Assembly (NCBI RefSeq): GCF_014066305.1
Contig: NW_023501053.1
Location: forward strand, 824,501 to 888,500
Source: Letharia columbiana
Taxonomy: Eukaryota; Ascomycota; Lecanoromycetes; Lecanorales; Parmeliaceae
Length of the DNA: 64,000 nucleotides
Direction: 5' to 3'
Of this stretch, positions 10,031 through 21,067 are shown piece after piece. The translations under genes were made by a program, and so were the position numbers. Below the pieces are notes generated by a model that did no database searches, had not been told where the DNA came from, and was given only the letters and a program-made list of their open reading frames with translations. Positions within the stretch are counted from its first letter, which is position 1, and the number at the start of each line of letters is the position of its first letter.

Positions 10031-11697
10031 TTACCGTGACAAAGCAATATCATCAATCCTAAGTATCATCTTCACCGTCTCTGCCGCCAATTCCACCGCA
10101 CTGGTACTCACCAGTAGCGGCTGGAGCACATTCTCTTCTTGCATGTTATTCTTGACGCCTCCACTTCGGATACTGACTCCTGCGTTCTTCTCGCCAAACT
10201 CGTGTCTATGCCTCAAATCTGTAACCACTCGTATGCTGTTCAATCCAGCGTTCTCCGCAAGTGTGGTAGGAATGACTTCCATAGCATCTGCGAATGCCTT
10301 CCAACAGATCGCTTCGGTTCCCGTCATTTCTCTCGATTGCCTTGAGAGTGTATTGGCAATCGCGATCTCAGGCGCTCCACCGCCGGCGATGAGTGCCTTC
10401 TTCTTTACCAGGCACCGAATAACGCAAAGAGCGTCGTGTAGAGAGCGTTCGGCTTCATCGAGGATGAGCGAGTTGGCACCGCGGCAGATTATGCTAACGG
10501 TCTTGGGAATGTTTGGGTGCTTGTGGGCAATGCCGGTTACTTTGACTATGCGCGAGCCTGACGCTTGGACCTCGTCGAGGAGGTCCGCGGAGCCGAGCTT
10601 GTCCTCCGTGAAGGAGTCGATGTCGGCAATTGGTTTGCAGCCTGTGCTCTTGCAGATGAACTCGACTTCGTCTCGCTCGATGTCCTTGACCGCTAGAATG
10701 TTAAGTTTCGCCAGGAAATGTAGACTCAAATCATTGACTGCATCTCTGAGTATAGACTTTTGTATCAAGAGGACGTTGCACTTCGCTTTCTTGATTTTCT
10801 TGACCATGTTTAGTAAATACGTTCGTTCCTCCTTCAAAATCTTGTCCATCTGTCGGTAGTCGTTCACTACAATCTGATTCTCCATATCCGGCTTGGGAGG
10901 GCTCAGCTGGAACTGTATCAGGGCTATCCTGGCTTTCTCCATTCTGGCTGGTCCGCCTCCGCTCTTCACTACTGGCTGATTGAGCACCAGACCATCAATC
11001 ATTTCACTGTCTTCTATTGTACCGCCCACTTTCTTCACTATTCTGATGTTTTTTAGGTCGACATTGTCTGCAGTTTTCTGGTCGATAGTCTTGAGCACGG
11101 CGTCGACGGCCATAGGACCAAGTAGGTTCGAGTGTTGGGAGACAATCTTGGACGAGAGCGATGTAGAGGCGGCTTGTAGCAGTGTGGTCCGATCTGATAA
11201 AGATATTGGGTGTGACATTTTCTCGAGCGTCTGCACTGCAGCTGCAGCAGCTCGCTGGAATGATTCCGATATGACGGTAGGATGTATGCCCTTTGCCAAT
11301 AATCGATCCGCTGCTCCCAGTAGACTCCCAGCAATCACTACTACCGAGGTGGTACCGTCTCCTGCCTCCACATCTTGAGCTGCACTGAGATCGACGAGCA
11401 TCTTCGCCGCTGGGTGCATGACACTCATATCTTTCAGCATCGTGTTGCCATCATTGGTAATTATGGTCTCGCCCTTTCCCGTTTGTATCATCTTATCCAT
11501 TCCTCTTGGACCTAGTGAAGTGCGTATTGCGTCTGCAACAGCTCGAGCTGCCATGATGTTGGCGTTTCGGACGGCCATAGGCTTCTCCTTATCCTATAGA
11601 CATTGTCAGCGTCTACAAGAAACTGCGAAGACTTATTGAGGAGTACTTTGAAGGCATTGTTGCCAGAATTCGACTTGGGTGGGGCTGTGGCAGCCAT
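10031..11697 (-). CDS. CCT4: T-complex protein 1 subunit delta (CCT4), 537 aa, 2 exons
   Basis: Exons 11697-11647 and 11593-10031 are joined by a 53-nt intron (GTACTC...TATAG) that restores [16 protein letters not shown], the conserved N-terminus of the delta subunit. The protein is one of eight subunits of the cytosolic TRiC/CCT chaperonin that folds actin, tubulin and WD proteins. Group II chaperonin motifs are present: [23 protein letters not shown], the nucleotide-binding [12 protein letters not shown], and near the C-terminus [14 protein letters not shown] and [10 protein letters not shown]. The length matches yeast Cct4 (528 aa). The gene lies head to head with RPT1 across 453 bp, so the two may share promoter elements. 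Confidence 0.97.
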
Positions 11698-12150
11698 TTT
11701 GGGTGTAGAAGGTAGTCAACACTGGCAAGTAAACAAGTATCACTCTATTAAGCCAGATGTACTAGAAAGACCGATAAATACTGCTTATTCTAGTTCAAGT
11801 CTGGTTCGAATGGTCTGTAGTTCAAATATCGAAGTATCGAGGTATCAAAGTCGCGTCCGATTTTCAGCAACCGCGAAGCTAGCGTCGGTTCAAGCCGAGA
11901 GAGTAGAGAGAGCTCTGAGCCTCTGACGCCCTTCACCCAAAAGCGAAACAAGGAGCCATCCTTAGATCATCAACCTACCACTCACACCACCCGCTGTCCA
12001 CCATCTCCATCATATTCACCAACACCTCATAGTAACGACACCTGGTTTGGGACGTAGAACGCCTCTTCTCGCTCTGCGTTTCCAGCCGCTGGATCCACCG
12101 ATTGACTGATATTACCGACGACTAACAACCAGAGCAACTCGCTTCCCAAG
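11698..12150. promoter_or_regulatory. Shared divergent promoter region CCT4 / RPT1
   Basis: 453 bp separates the two start codons, which point away from each other. No ORF of note is present. The assignment as a bidirectional promoter rests on gene arrangement only; I did not recognise a proteasome-type control element in it. Confidence 0.5.
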
Positions 12151-13612
12151 ATGCCTAGTGCAACTGGGCAGAGTTGGGAGAAGTACAAGAAGGAGTTCGT
12201 AGACGATGAAGAGCCCGAGAAGAAGATCACACCCCTCACCGATGAGTATGTACACCTTGGACATCCTTTCACGCGGCGGACTCGGATTGTCTGTGAATGA
12301 TGGATGCTGACACACGTTACCAGGGACATCCAAGTACTTAAGACATACGGCGCCGCACCGTATGCTGCCGGCTTAAGACGTCTGGAAAAACAGATCAAGG
12401 AGAAGCAAACCAGTGTCAACGAGAAGATTGGTATGTCTACGGTGGCTGTGACGGTCAGATTGTAGTCCGCTTTCAGCGCTGATTCTCCCTACAGGTGTCA
12501 AGGAGTCAGACACCGGTCTCGCACCACCGCATCTATGGGACATAGCAGCTGATCGGCAACGAATGTCAGAAGACCATCCCCTACAAGTTGCTCGGTGTAC
12601 CAAAATCATTCAAGATGAGAAGGACCCAGAAAAAAGCAAATATGTCATTAACGTCAAACAAATCGCCAAGTTCGTCGTCAAACTCGGCGAGCGTGTCAGT
12701 CCCACCGATATCGAAGAAGGCATGCGTGTAGGTGTCGACCGAAACAAATACGAGATTCTCCTTCCCCTTCCGCCCAAGATCGATCCCTCGGTAACCATGA
12801 TGACTGTGGAAGATAAACCCGATGTGACCTATGGTGATGTCGGTGGCTGCAAAGAGCAAATCGAAAAGATCAGAGAAGTCGTCGAAATGCCACTACTCTC
12901 CCCAGAACGATTCGTGAGTCTAGGTATCGACCCTCCAAAAGGTGCTCTTCTCTACGGTCCCCCTGGCACAGGCAAAACACTCTGCGCAAGAGCCGTAGCA
13001 AATAGGACCGACGCTACATTCATCCGCGTTATTGGTTCGGAACTTGTGCAAAAATACGTGGGCGAGGGCGCCCGTATGGTGCGAGAGCTATTCGAAATGG
13101 CCAGGACAAAGAAAGCATGTATCATCTTCTTCGACGAAATCGACGCCATAGGCGGTGCCCGATTCGACGATGGAGCTGGAGGTGACAACGAAGTGCAGCG
13201 TACCATGTTGGAGCTCATCACCCAACTCGACGGCTTCGATTCCCGCGGAAATATTAAAGTCATGTTTGCCACAAATCGTCCGTCAACTCTCGACCCAGCA
13301 CTCATGCGTCCCGGTCGTATAGATCGAAAGATCGAGTTCGCACTTCCTGACCTCGAGGGCCGATCAAACATCCTTCGTATCCACGCCAAGAGTATGTCCG
13401 TGGAGCGGGATATCAGATGGGAGCTAATTTCGAGATTGTGCCCGAACAGCACAGGAGCCGAACTGAGGAGTGTGGCTACCGAGGCCGGGATGTTCGCGAT
13501 AAGGGCGAGGCGGAAGGTTGCTACCGAGAAAGACTTCTTGTCGGCCGTGGACAAGGTCATCAAGGGGAATCTGAAGTTTAGCTCTACGGCGAGCTACGCG
13601 CAATACAACTAG
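12151..13612 (+). CDS. RPT1: 26S proteasome regulatory ATPase Rpt1, 439 aa, 3 exons
   Basis: Exons 12151-12245, 12324-12430 and 12495-13612. Both introns (78 and 64 nt) start GTATGT and end CAG, and the joins restore LTDEDIQVLK and NEKIGVKESD. It is an AAA ATPase of the 19S base ring that unfolds substrates into the 20S core. An N-terminal coiled coil (about residues 45-70) is followed by an OB segment. The AAA module has Walker A GPPGTGKT (222-229), Walker [13 protein letters not shown], an arginine-finger block ([19 protein letters not shown]) and sensor regions. The C-terminus is ...AQYN, close to the QYN end of Rpt1 orthologues. Rpt1 is chosen over other Rpt subunits because of the [19 protein letters not shown] block. 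Confidence 0.97.
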
Positions 13613-13996
13613 AAACTTGGGAAATTGTATACTATATCTGCGGCGTTTGTCAGAGGTGCATCCAATGCGTCGTGGACGCTACAGCGTGCAAAACACTCCT
13701 AATGATCAAGACTCGGGTGCTACTCCTGTCGATCAGGATCTTGTCACCAAAAGGGGTGAACAGAACCAAAGCAAAGCCCGGACAACGTTGCAACCCTTCA
13801 GATCTTGATCACCGAACGCAAGTGTCCCTGGATATGTGCATCTTTGTAATTGTAATCATATACATAAAGGCTCACTAGCAAATACCTTGAGCCAGGACAA
13901 CGCGGAAACATGAGTCGTCCAACACCCAATCCATGCCCCCCTAAACCCATTCCATGCATGCCCTTCTTCCCGCCTGATCCCTAGATCTTCCAGCCA

Positions 13997-16245
13997 TTAG
14001 TACGTACGCTTGAAGGGCGGTACTGCCTTGCATTCTACATGTTTGTTAGTTCGTTTGTTCTACCGTGTGGGGATACATGATCATGAAAAGGCGTGTACTA
14101 ACCCGCCTCATCCAATGTATGCCCGATGACCTGCCTATACCCCAGCTCCACCTTCCCTTGGGGTTCCTTCTGGAAACTCAGAGTATGCTTCATCCAATTT
14201 TTGTCGTCTCTATCCGGGAAATCCTCTCTCGCATGTGCACCCCTCGACTCCTTCCTGTTAGCAGCCGAGTCTGCCGTTTGCACAGCACAAGTCAAAAGGT
14301 TCCGAAGTTCGAGAGATTCAACGAGGTCGCTGTTCCAGATCATACTGCGATCTTTAGTGCCGAGCTGCGCAAATGATTGGTCAACGTCCTTGATACGCTT
14401 GCTACCCTCGTCGAGCGATTCTTGCGTACGGAACACGGACACGTCAGTCTGCATCACCTTCTGCATTGCACTGCGGATTTCGTGTGTTGATTTAGGGCCT
14501 GATGCGGTTCGAACTTTGTCGAGCATGCTGATGGTGTCGGCACCAGCGTCCGCGCGGATTTCTTTGTGTGGCATACCTGGGGAGAAATTGTCCCGGACAG
14601 TGTGGCTGACTGCTCGGCCGAAAACGATGAGATCGAGGAGGGAGTTGGCACCGAGACGATTGGCGCCGTGGACGGAAACGCAGGCGGCTTCTCCGCAAGC
14701 GAAGAGGCCAGGGACGACTTGGTCATTGCCCTGCTCATCAACAGTGATGACTTCCCCAGTGTACTTGGTTGGAATACCGCCCATGTTGTAATGGACGGTA
14801 GGAAGGACGGGAATCGGCTGCTTGCGGACGTCGACGCCGGAGAAAATGCTAGCGGTTTCGGAGATACCAGGGAGACGCTCATGGAGGACCTCCGGCGGCA
14901 AATGCGAGAGCTGCAGGTAGATGTGGTCTTTGTCAGGGCCGACGCCACGGCCTTCCCGGATCTCCATGGTCATCGATCTTGAGACTACGTCTCGTGATGC
15001 GAGATCTTTGGCTGTTGGTGCATAACGTTCCATGAATCGCTCACCTTCGGAGTTAAGGAGGTAGCCTCCCTCGCCACGAGATCCTTCGGTGATCAGACAT
15101 CCAGCACCATAGATACCGGTCGGGTGAAATTGGACAAATTCCAGATCCTGGTTTGGTAAACCAGCACGAGCTACCATTGCCATCCCGTCTCCTGTGCAGG
15201 TGTGGGCTGATGTGCAGCTGAAGTATGCTCTTCCATAACCTCCGGTTGCGAGGACGGTATTATGTGAGCGGAACCTGTGCAATGTGCCGTCTTCTTGATT
15301 GTATGCAATCACGCCCTTGCATTCGCCATCTTCCATGATCAGATCCAGCGCGAAGTATTCTATAAAGTAATTGGTATTGTGCCTTAGTGACTGGCCGTAT
15401 AGAGTGTGAAGGAGGGCATGGCCAGTTCGATCAGCTGCAGCGCAGCATCGGTATGCTTGCCCTCCTTTTCCGAACTTCTGCGATTGACCACCGAAGGCTC
15501 GTTGGTAGATTTTACCCTCGTCTGTTCTTGAGAAAGGGCAGCCATAGTTTTCTAATTCAATGACACTTGCGGGCGCCTCCCTTGTCATGTAGTGTATCGC
15601 ATCTTGATCGCCCAGCCAGTCTGAACCCTTGACGGTATCGTACATGTGCCACCTCCAATCGTCCTCGTGCATACTGAATAAGAGATTTCATCAGCATCTG
15701 GTCTACCTCCATTGGACTCGAGAGATGAAAACCTACTTTCCCAACGCTGCATTGATGCCGCCCTGTGCAGCTACGGTGTGGCTTCTCGTGGGGAACAATT
15801 TCGATATGCATGCCGTGTTGAAGCCTGCCTCGGCCAGGCCAAAGGCTGCTCGCAGACCGGAGCCACCAGCGCCCACAACAAGGGCGTCATACTCATGGTC
15901 CTATGGGAGCACTTGTCAGAAGTTCGTTTGCGAGTCCACGGTCAGAAGTGCATACTATTATTGGGTACTTGTTGTTGATGAATGGGGATGCCTCTTTGGC
16001 TCGAAGCGGTTGATTGGCTATGATTCGAGCTGAGTATAGTTGTAAGTGCAGGAACGTAGCACCCAAGTCAAGGTGATCTTACCATGAGGTCTTGAAGTGG
16101 AGAAGAGTCGACTGTGTCGTGTAACTTTTGAGAACTGGCAGATTCCATTAGCACCATCGCCCCTCATCATTTTTTGTTCAAGATGGTGACGGTATGGACA
16201 GACCTTGGATGCTGAGGTCAAGCTCCGTATACCTAAAGAAGCCAT
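13997..16245 (-). CDS. SDH1: Succinate dehydrogenase flavoprotein subunit, mitochondrial, 646 aa, 6 exons
   Basis: Exons 16245-16204, 16134-16083, 16029-15956, 15900-15737, 15673-14103 and 14034-13997 total 1941 nt. This is the catalytic subunit of complex II, oxidising succinate to fumarate in the TCA cycle and passing electrons to ubiquinone. The N-terminal 40 or so residues are basic and Ser/Arg-rich ([10 protein letters not shown]), fitting a mitochondrial presequence. The FAD dinucleotide fold reads GAGGSG (66-71), and His97 in [11 protein letters not shown] is the covalent FAD attachment residue. Also visible are [18 protein letters not shown] and the active-site region [15 protein letters not shown]. 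The last exon of only 38 nt supplies [12 protein letters not shown], the usual fungal C-terminus, after a 68-nt intron. Without it the frame would end prematurely in DEAG. A CCAATCA box lies 176 bp upstream. Confidence 0.97.
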
Positions 16246-16420
16246 ACCGGTGGAAGAAATCTAAAGGGATCTAAATGCAGACAATTGGACCTGAATAAAG
16301 GGAGGTTGGAAGGTGCAGTGCTTGATCGGATTGGAGAGCAGGCGAATCGTGGAGGCGGAAATGTCGTCGATAGTCGCCACACTAGCGGCTAACGGTTGTG
16401 GAGCCGAGGTCTCTCGTTGT

Positions 16421-16427
16421 CCAATCA
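16421..16427 (+). promoter_or_regulatory. CCAATCA box upstream of SDH1
   Basis: A consensus CCAAT pentamer followed by CA lies 176 bp before the SDH1 ATG, on the strand opposite to the gene. The NF-Y/HAP complex binds either orientation. HAP control of respiratory genes is established in yeast; here it is an inference from one site. Confidence 0.35.
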
Positions 16428-16937
16428 CCGCTCACCTATTCAAAACGAAAGTATAAAGTAAAGTAATTCTAGGGCACACCAACAGGACATAAGTTCACAC
16501 GTCATCCAACTTGTCTCTCTTTCAGATGTGAGAATCACTCTGTAATCATCACACCCAAGTGAGTGTACGAGTAGCATAAATCGACTTGTGCCAAGTCTGC
16601 CTGCCCCTTTCTCCTTCTCTGCTACCCGTGATGGTGACGGTTGAGATAGGCCTCATGCTTGATAGTACATATCAGTAGCAAGCACCGAGTGTCGATTGAT
16701 ACCAATTGAATTCATTTGGCCCGAGACTTCCAGAGACCGTTGAATGCCGAAAGCTCAAATCTGCTCGAGTCTTTGCATAACGACTAGGGAGTATCTCTAA
16801 ATTTCGGATTCTTGACTACAATAGTTCGGCAAGGCGATGGAAGCACAAATCCATGGGTCCTGGCCGTACGCATTGAAGGGGTTTCCTGATGCCACGCAGA
16901 TGTGTGGGGTGGCCGTCGGTGGGTCAAGTATCTCAAG

Positions 16938-18412
16938 ATGCCAATGACCATTCTACCATTATTAGAGGAGGCACGAAAACTACTTGGATTCGGTGCACCC
17001 ACAGAAGAGAGCTCTTCTGGCAGGCAATGCCCTAACCAAACTCTTGCCAATTTTTGTACTTCTGTGCTTGCTTATTTGGAAAATAATCCACAGCCAGCAT
17101 TACCCAGCAAGCAACAGATTAGCCGGTCTTTGCAGGGCTCTAGTCCCAGACCAGACTCTGTGAGCGCTTTTGGGCAGACTGTTGCAGACCCCAACGCGAA
17201 GGGTAATACCATTGAACCAAAGCTAGCGCCCGCTGAGACATACGGCGTCCTAGTTCTCTACGTCCCCAGCAATTTCGATGTTGCCAATCAAGAAGGAGCC
17301 ATCAACGGTATCATCAATATTAATAAAAGCTCCGTAGCCGGTCTTGAGATCAAATCAATCGAGTGGCTGATACCAGAATGGACGAAGACAAAGCAGTACG
17401 GCTTATTGCTTGTAGAAATTCGCACCGCCGGAACATGTCCATGCGGCTATCAGAGAACAGCTGCTCGTTGGAAGCAAGGTTTTAGCATGCGAATATTATG
17501 AACGGAAGAGCCAGTTAAGGCAATGCAAGACATGCCAGCAGTATGGACACCTAGAGGCCCAATGCATCTCCGCGCCCGCTTGCGGCCGCTGTGCTGAACG
17601 ACACTTCACTGCAGAGTGTAGAAAAAGAGAGGATCCCAAGAACTTGACATGTGCAATCTGTCTCGGCCCACACAGGGCCTGGGATAACGTTCGCAACATC
17701 AGGCAAGACGAGCTTGACAGTATACGTCTTGCAAGGGCTAATCGCCCAGAATACCATCCCAAGCCTAGTTGTAACCTTGGAGAGCTTTCGAAACACACGG
17801 ATGATGTCCTAAGCCGCGATTTCGCTGGCACTCGTCGGTACTCAGTTGAATACCTTATTGAGGTAGATATGCGTGGAGGCAGGAAATCGCATGCAAAATT
17901 GAGAGGCAGAGGAGGTCGAGGCCAGGGCCTTCCTCCAGATTTTCGTGAGAGCCCAGAATCTATTGAGCAGGAGTCCGTGCCGTTTCCGGGGAAACCGACC
18001 GGAAACAGTCGGGGTAGGATTGGCAAAGCGCCTTTCGGTTCCGACCGGTACGGCGTTCAAGCTTGGGCCGGTTGTCTGAAGATCAAGCCAGAGGTTCAAT
18101 CAGATTGGGGAGGAGATGGATCTATGCAAGGTCAGAACTTTGGCTGGGGCCAGGGTGGTGTGATTACGATGCATCCAAATCAGTCAAGAAAAGCGTCAGG
18201 TGGTCCTAGACGGCCCTTTACGAGTGGCAGTCCCAATCAACCGCTGAGACCGGGAGCTGTCAATTGGGTGAGGCGTCAAAGCACGGATATTTTGTGATTC
18301 GGCAGAGGTTTCGCTAACAACATCTCAGGTTTACTCGCCATTTGCAGTCTTCCGACCCCGAGAACCGCTCTCGACATTTAGCTGGACATACCAGCTAGAC
18401 TTTACTATTTGA
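16938..18412 (+). pseudogene. LINE-derived Gag-like CCHC zinc-knuckle gene, with intron and one frameshift
   Basis: A frame from an ATG at 16938 reads to about 17417, where one extra A in gtagaaattcg shifts the frame. The next frame continues to 18267, and a 61-nt intron (GTGAGG, branch CTAAC, CTCAG; 18268-18328) leads to a last exon ending at 18412. The product resembles ORF1/Gag of Tad-type LINEs. An RRM-like segment (IEWLIPEWTKTKQYG, then FAPPEHVHAAIREQLLVGSK) precedes three zinc knuckles: CKTCQQYGHLEAQC, CGRCAERHFTAEC and a partial CAICLGPHRAWD. Then come LARANRPEY and an Arg/Gly-rich tail (RGRGGRGQG). No endonuclease or reverse transcriptase follows. An intron is unusual in a LINE ORF and suggests a host-captured gene. 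The frameshift may be real decay or a sequencing error. Confidence 0.6.
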
Positions 18413-18471
18413 CTACTAAACCTAGGAGCTCAGGACCAAAGAGCATGAGGGTTTGGAACGACATTCAGGCC

Positions 18472-19325
18472 TCAGTATGTCAAGAAACTTCTATCTCTTG
18501 TGATTTCCACACCAGCTCCCTCAGCAAATGTCACTGCACTAGGCTTCTCAACTGACACTGTAATCTGGGGAATTGGAAAGTCCTCAAGACATGTTCTAGC
18601 TATCAAAGCAGCGAGCGCTTCCAATGTCTGGAAGTCAGATGGCTCGACAACCTAGACGTGCTAGTAATGAGTCTGCAGCAGGAGAGAAGTTGGCAAAGAG
18701 AGCAAGAGAAATCACAACTCACACTGCAAACTCGAGCAACGAGTGTCGCCCACGGGCCCTTTCCCTCTCCGTTCTGCTCTTTGTAATCTCCCTCGTCTTT
18801 TCCACGCTCGCCCAGAATTTCGAGATTGATGGTAACTTGCTGCTTCTCCAGTCTCTCATGTGGGTTCACTCCAATAATACAAGCCACTTTCAACGTCTTG
18901 ACCAGCCATGCGTGCCTCTCCCAGCCCCAGATTTGCTGCTTGGCGCCTCCGTTCTCAATCCACTGCTTTCGAAGCGTAACCTCTCGCCCCAGACCACCCT
19001 CTACTCTGAGCAGAGCTTTAGGCGCGAGTAGAGAAATTTGAAGGCTTTCGCCAGGCCAATTCTTGGCAAGTGCAATTCTCACTAGACTGCTTGCTAGGTC
19101 ATCAATGCTGCGGAAGTGACCATCAGAAAGTACGCTGACATCGTTGCGAATCTGTCCGTAAGAGAAGGTATGCGCGATCTCATCTGAAGTGCCGGCGGAA
19201 GTGGTGTCAATGAGTAGCTTCAATGTGAGCACGATAGGTTGCGGTTTGCCGGCACGGTTCCACGCATCAGGCCCAATGACAGCTGTCATGTAACAGTTGC
19301 GGAGCGATATAGTGTCCGTTGGCAT
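18472..19325 (-). CDS. FolB-type dihydroneopterin aldolase with two tandem domains, 260 aa, 2 exons
   Basis: Exons 19325-18723 and 18651-18472 are joined by a 71-nt intron (GTGAGT...TCTAG) that restores RVCSVVEPSDFQTLEALAALIA. Dihydroneopterin aldolase converts dihydroneopterin to the hydroxymethyl-pterin used for folate. Domain 1 (about residues 1-118) has SLRNCYMTAVIGPDAW and DDLASSLVRIAL. Domain 2 (about 130-260) has KVACIIGVNPHERLEKQQV and ends with SVEKPSALTFAEGAGVEI-like sequence and a Thr-Tyr terminus. In many fungi this pair of FolB domains is the N-terminal third of trifunctional Fol1; here a stop follows and no HPPK/DHPS sequence is seen downstream. The ATG at 19325 is used because longer versions need a TTG start. 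Confidence 0.88.
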
Positions 19326-19854
19326 CTTAATCTTAGGACGAAAGAAGAGAGGGAGAGCAAGGGCAGTAGAAATGTAGAGAATCAACGCCTTTAAAGTATG
19401 GAAGCTCTAATCCTGAGAAGCACTGTGGAGCTGTCTGGTTGCAGCGTCAAGGCTGATGAGGTAAGTGAGTTGATATTTCAGATTAAGTTCTGATTCTTAG
19501 AAGGCAAGATGTGCACCTTCTTTTTTCTCAGTGTTAGAGCAAACTCGCATGGTCTTCTAATCAATTATAGATAGTATCTTAGTAGGGAAAAGGTTTCAAT
19601 TGATTGAGGTACGGTAAAGACTTTGCACCTTGCCAAAAGCCATACGTCAGCGCATCACTATTCTATGTAAGGTAGTCTCAGTACTCAGACTCTATTCAGA
19701 AGGGTTGGTGGTAGTGATAGGTCGGAAAACCCTTTTTTCCGGGCCGAAATTTCGTAATACCCTTCCCCTAGAGATGTAAGGTATCTTACAGACGTGTCAT
19801 AACTGAGACCGGCCTGCCAGATGATGTGAGATCCCGCGATGCCCCGTTGTCAGT

Positions 19855-19886
19855 CCTGCAATACCTGCAATACCTGCGATACCTGC
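19855..19886 (+). repeat. 9-bp tandem repeat abutting a start codon
   Basis: Three and a half copies of cctgcaata (third copy cctgcgata) end directly at the ATG of the GRF zinc-finger gene, so the repeat forms its immediate 5' leader. Confidence 0.8.
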
Positions 19887-19887
19887 C

Positions 19888-21067
19888 ATGTTCACAGGCC
19901 GCGGTAAAGGTTTTCGAGGCAGAAGCCACGGCAATCATGGTGCGACAACCAAAGTGCCTTTGAAGAAGGGACTCTTCTCCGATGGCATCTGGCAATGCAA
20001 CTGCGATCCTCGCCTACCGGCACAGCACTTTCAAACTAAGAATGGTGGAAAGAACCATGGACGGTGGTGTGGGTAGACCTGGCTTTCTCAATCCCAACCT
20101 AATACTAGCTGACAATGACTTGCACATAGTCTATACATGTCAGAAACCCCAGCCCAAACGCTGCGACTTCTTCCTATGGGATGACGAGGCCAAATTACGA
20201 GAAGCAGCCGCCGTTCTGAACAACTCCCGCACTGAACCCATACACTCTCCTCAGACTCCCAGCAAATCTTCGCCATATGGTATAGTCACACCTCAAACCT
20301 CCAGTCGGCTCAGGGACGGTAGTCCAGAACTCACTACACCTCGCACGCCCTCAAAAACCTCTTACAGCCCGCCCTCATCATCCGCTCGTGGTCATGGAAC
20401 GCAGACAACTACCACCCAAGGTAGCGACTCCGAAGAAGAGTTCTTTGATTGGCCCGCCAGCGACGATGATGAGCTGTCGAAATATGCAGACCAGGCATCC
20501 AGTGGACATCCCATGCCACCCCCGGAAACGCCACGCAAAGCGATTAAGTCGGATACACTCTCTACGCCAGGCAAACGCAGGTACGATGAGATGGCTGCGG
20601 ACGATGGAGACGCTCTGAAGGTTGCTCTACGAACGTCAGCTACTGGAACCGAAGGGGACGATATCTTCACCACGCCTGCCATTGGTACACATAGCAAAAG
20701 TTTATTTGCGAGCGGCGCTCTCCCTTCTCCAGCAGTAACTCCTACGCCAATTCGCTACAAGGACATCCCTCCAACCCAGGAATCAGAATTAGCATCTGAA
20801 GTACTTAGTGCCCTACAAGATCACAACGCCTCCATTACACTCGAAGCTCAGGAGACATTGAAGAGAATTTGTAACAAGCACGTGCTATACACAAGAGGCA
20901 TAATGAAAGGTCGCGATGTTTCAAGAGCTATGGTCAAGAGGCAAGATGAACGAACAGCGGAATTGCAAGGCGAGATTGAAGGTCTCAAGGCTGAGCGGGA
21001 GACGAATAGAGCCGTGATTAGGCATCTGCGACGGGATATGGCAGTTCAAAAAGAATCAAGAAATTGA
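19888..21067 (+). CDS. GRF-type zinc-finger protein, 372 aa, 2 exons
   Basis: Exons 19888-20068 and 20130-21067 are joined by a 61-nt intron (GTGGGT...CATAG). The join restores GRWFYTCQKPQPKRCDFFLW, the second half of a GRF zinc finger. The first half is WQCNCDPRLPAQHFQTKNGG, so the domain spans about residues 35-77. GRF fingers bind single-stranded nucleic acid in proteins such as APE2, NEIL3 and TOP3A. An Arg/Gly-rich N-terminus (GRGKGFRGRSHG) precedes it. The middle is a long Ser/Thr/Pro-rich disordered region with many SP/TP sites (TPRTPSKTSYSPPSS). The last 60 residues form a charged coiled coil (RQDERTAELQGEIEGLKAER). It is probably a nuclear DNA-metabolism factor; the precise role is not known. 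Confidence 0.88.

Noticed and set aside
10014..10859. 281-aa plus-strand ORF
   Set aside because: It lies entirely antisense to CCT4 coding sequence and has Ser/Ala-rich shadow composition with no domain.
14126..14791. 221-aa plus-strand ORF
   Set aside because: Antisense to the main SDH1 exon; no family features.
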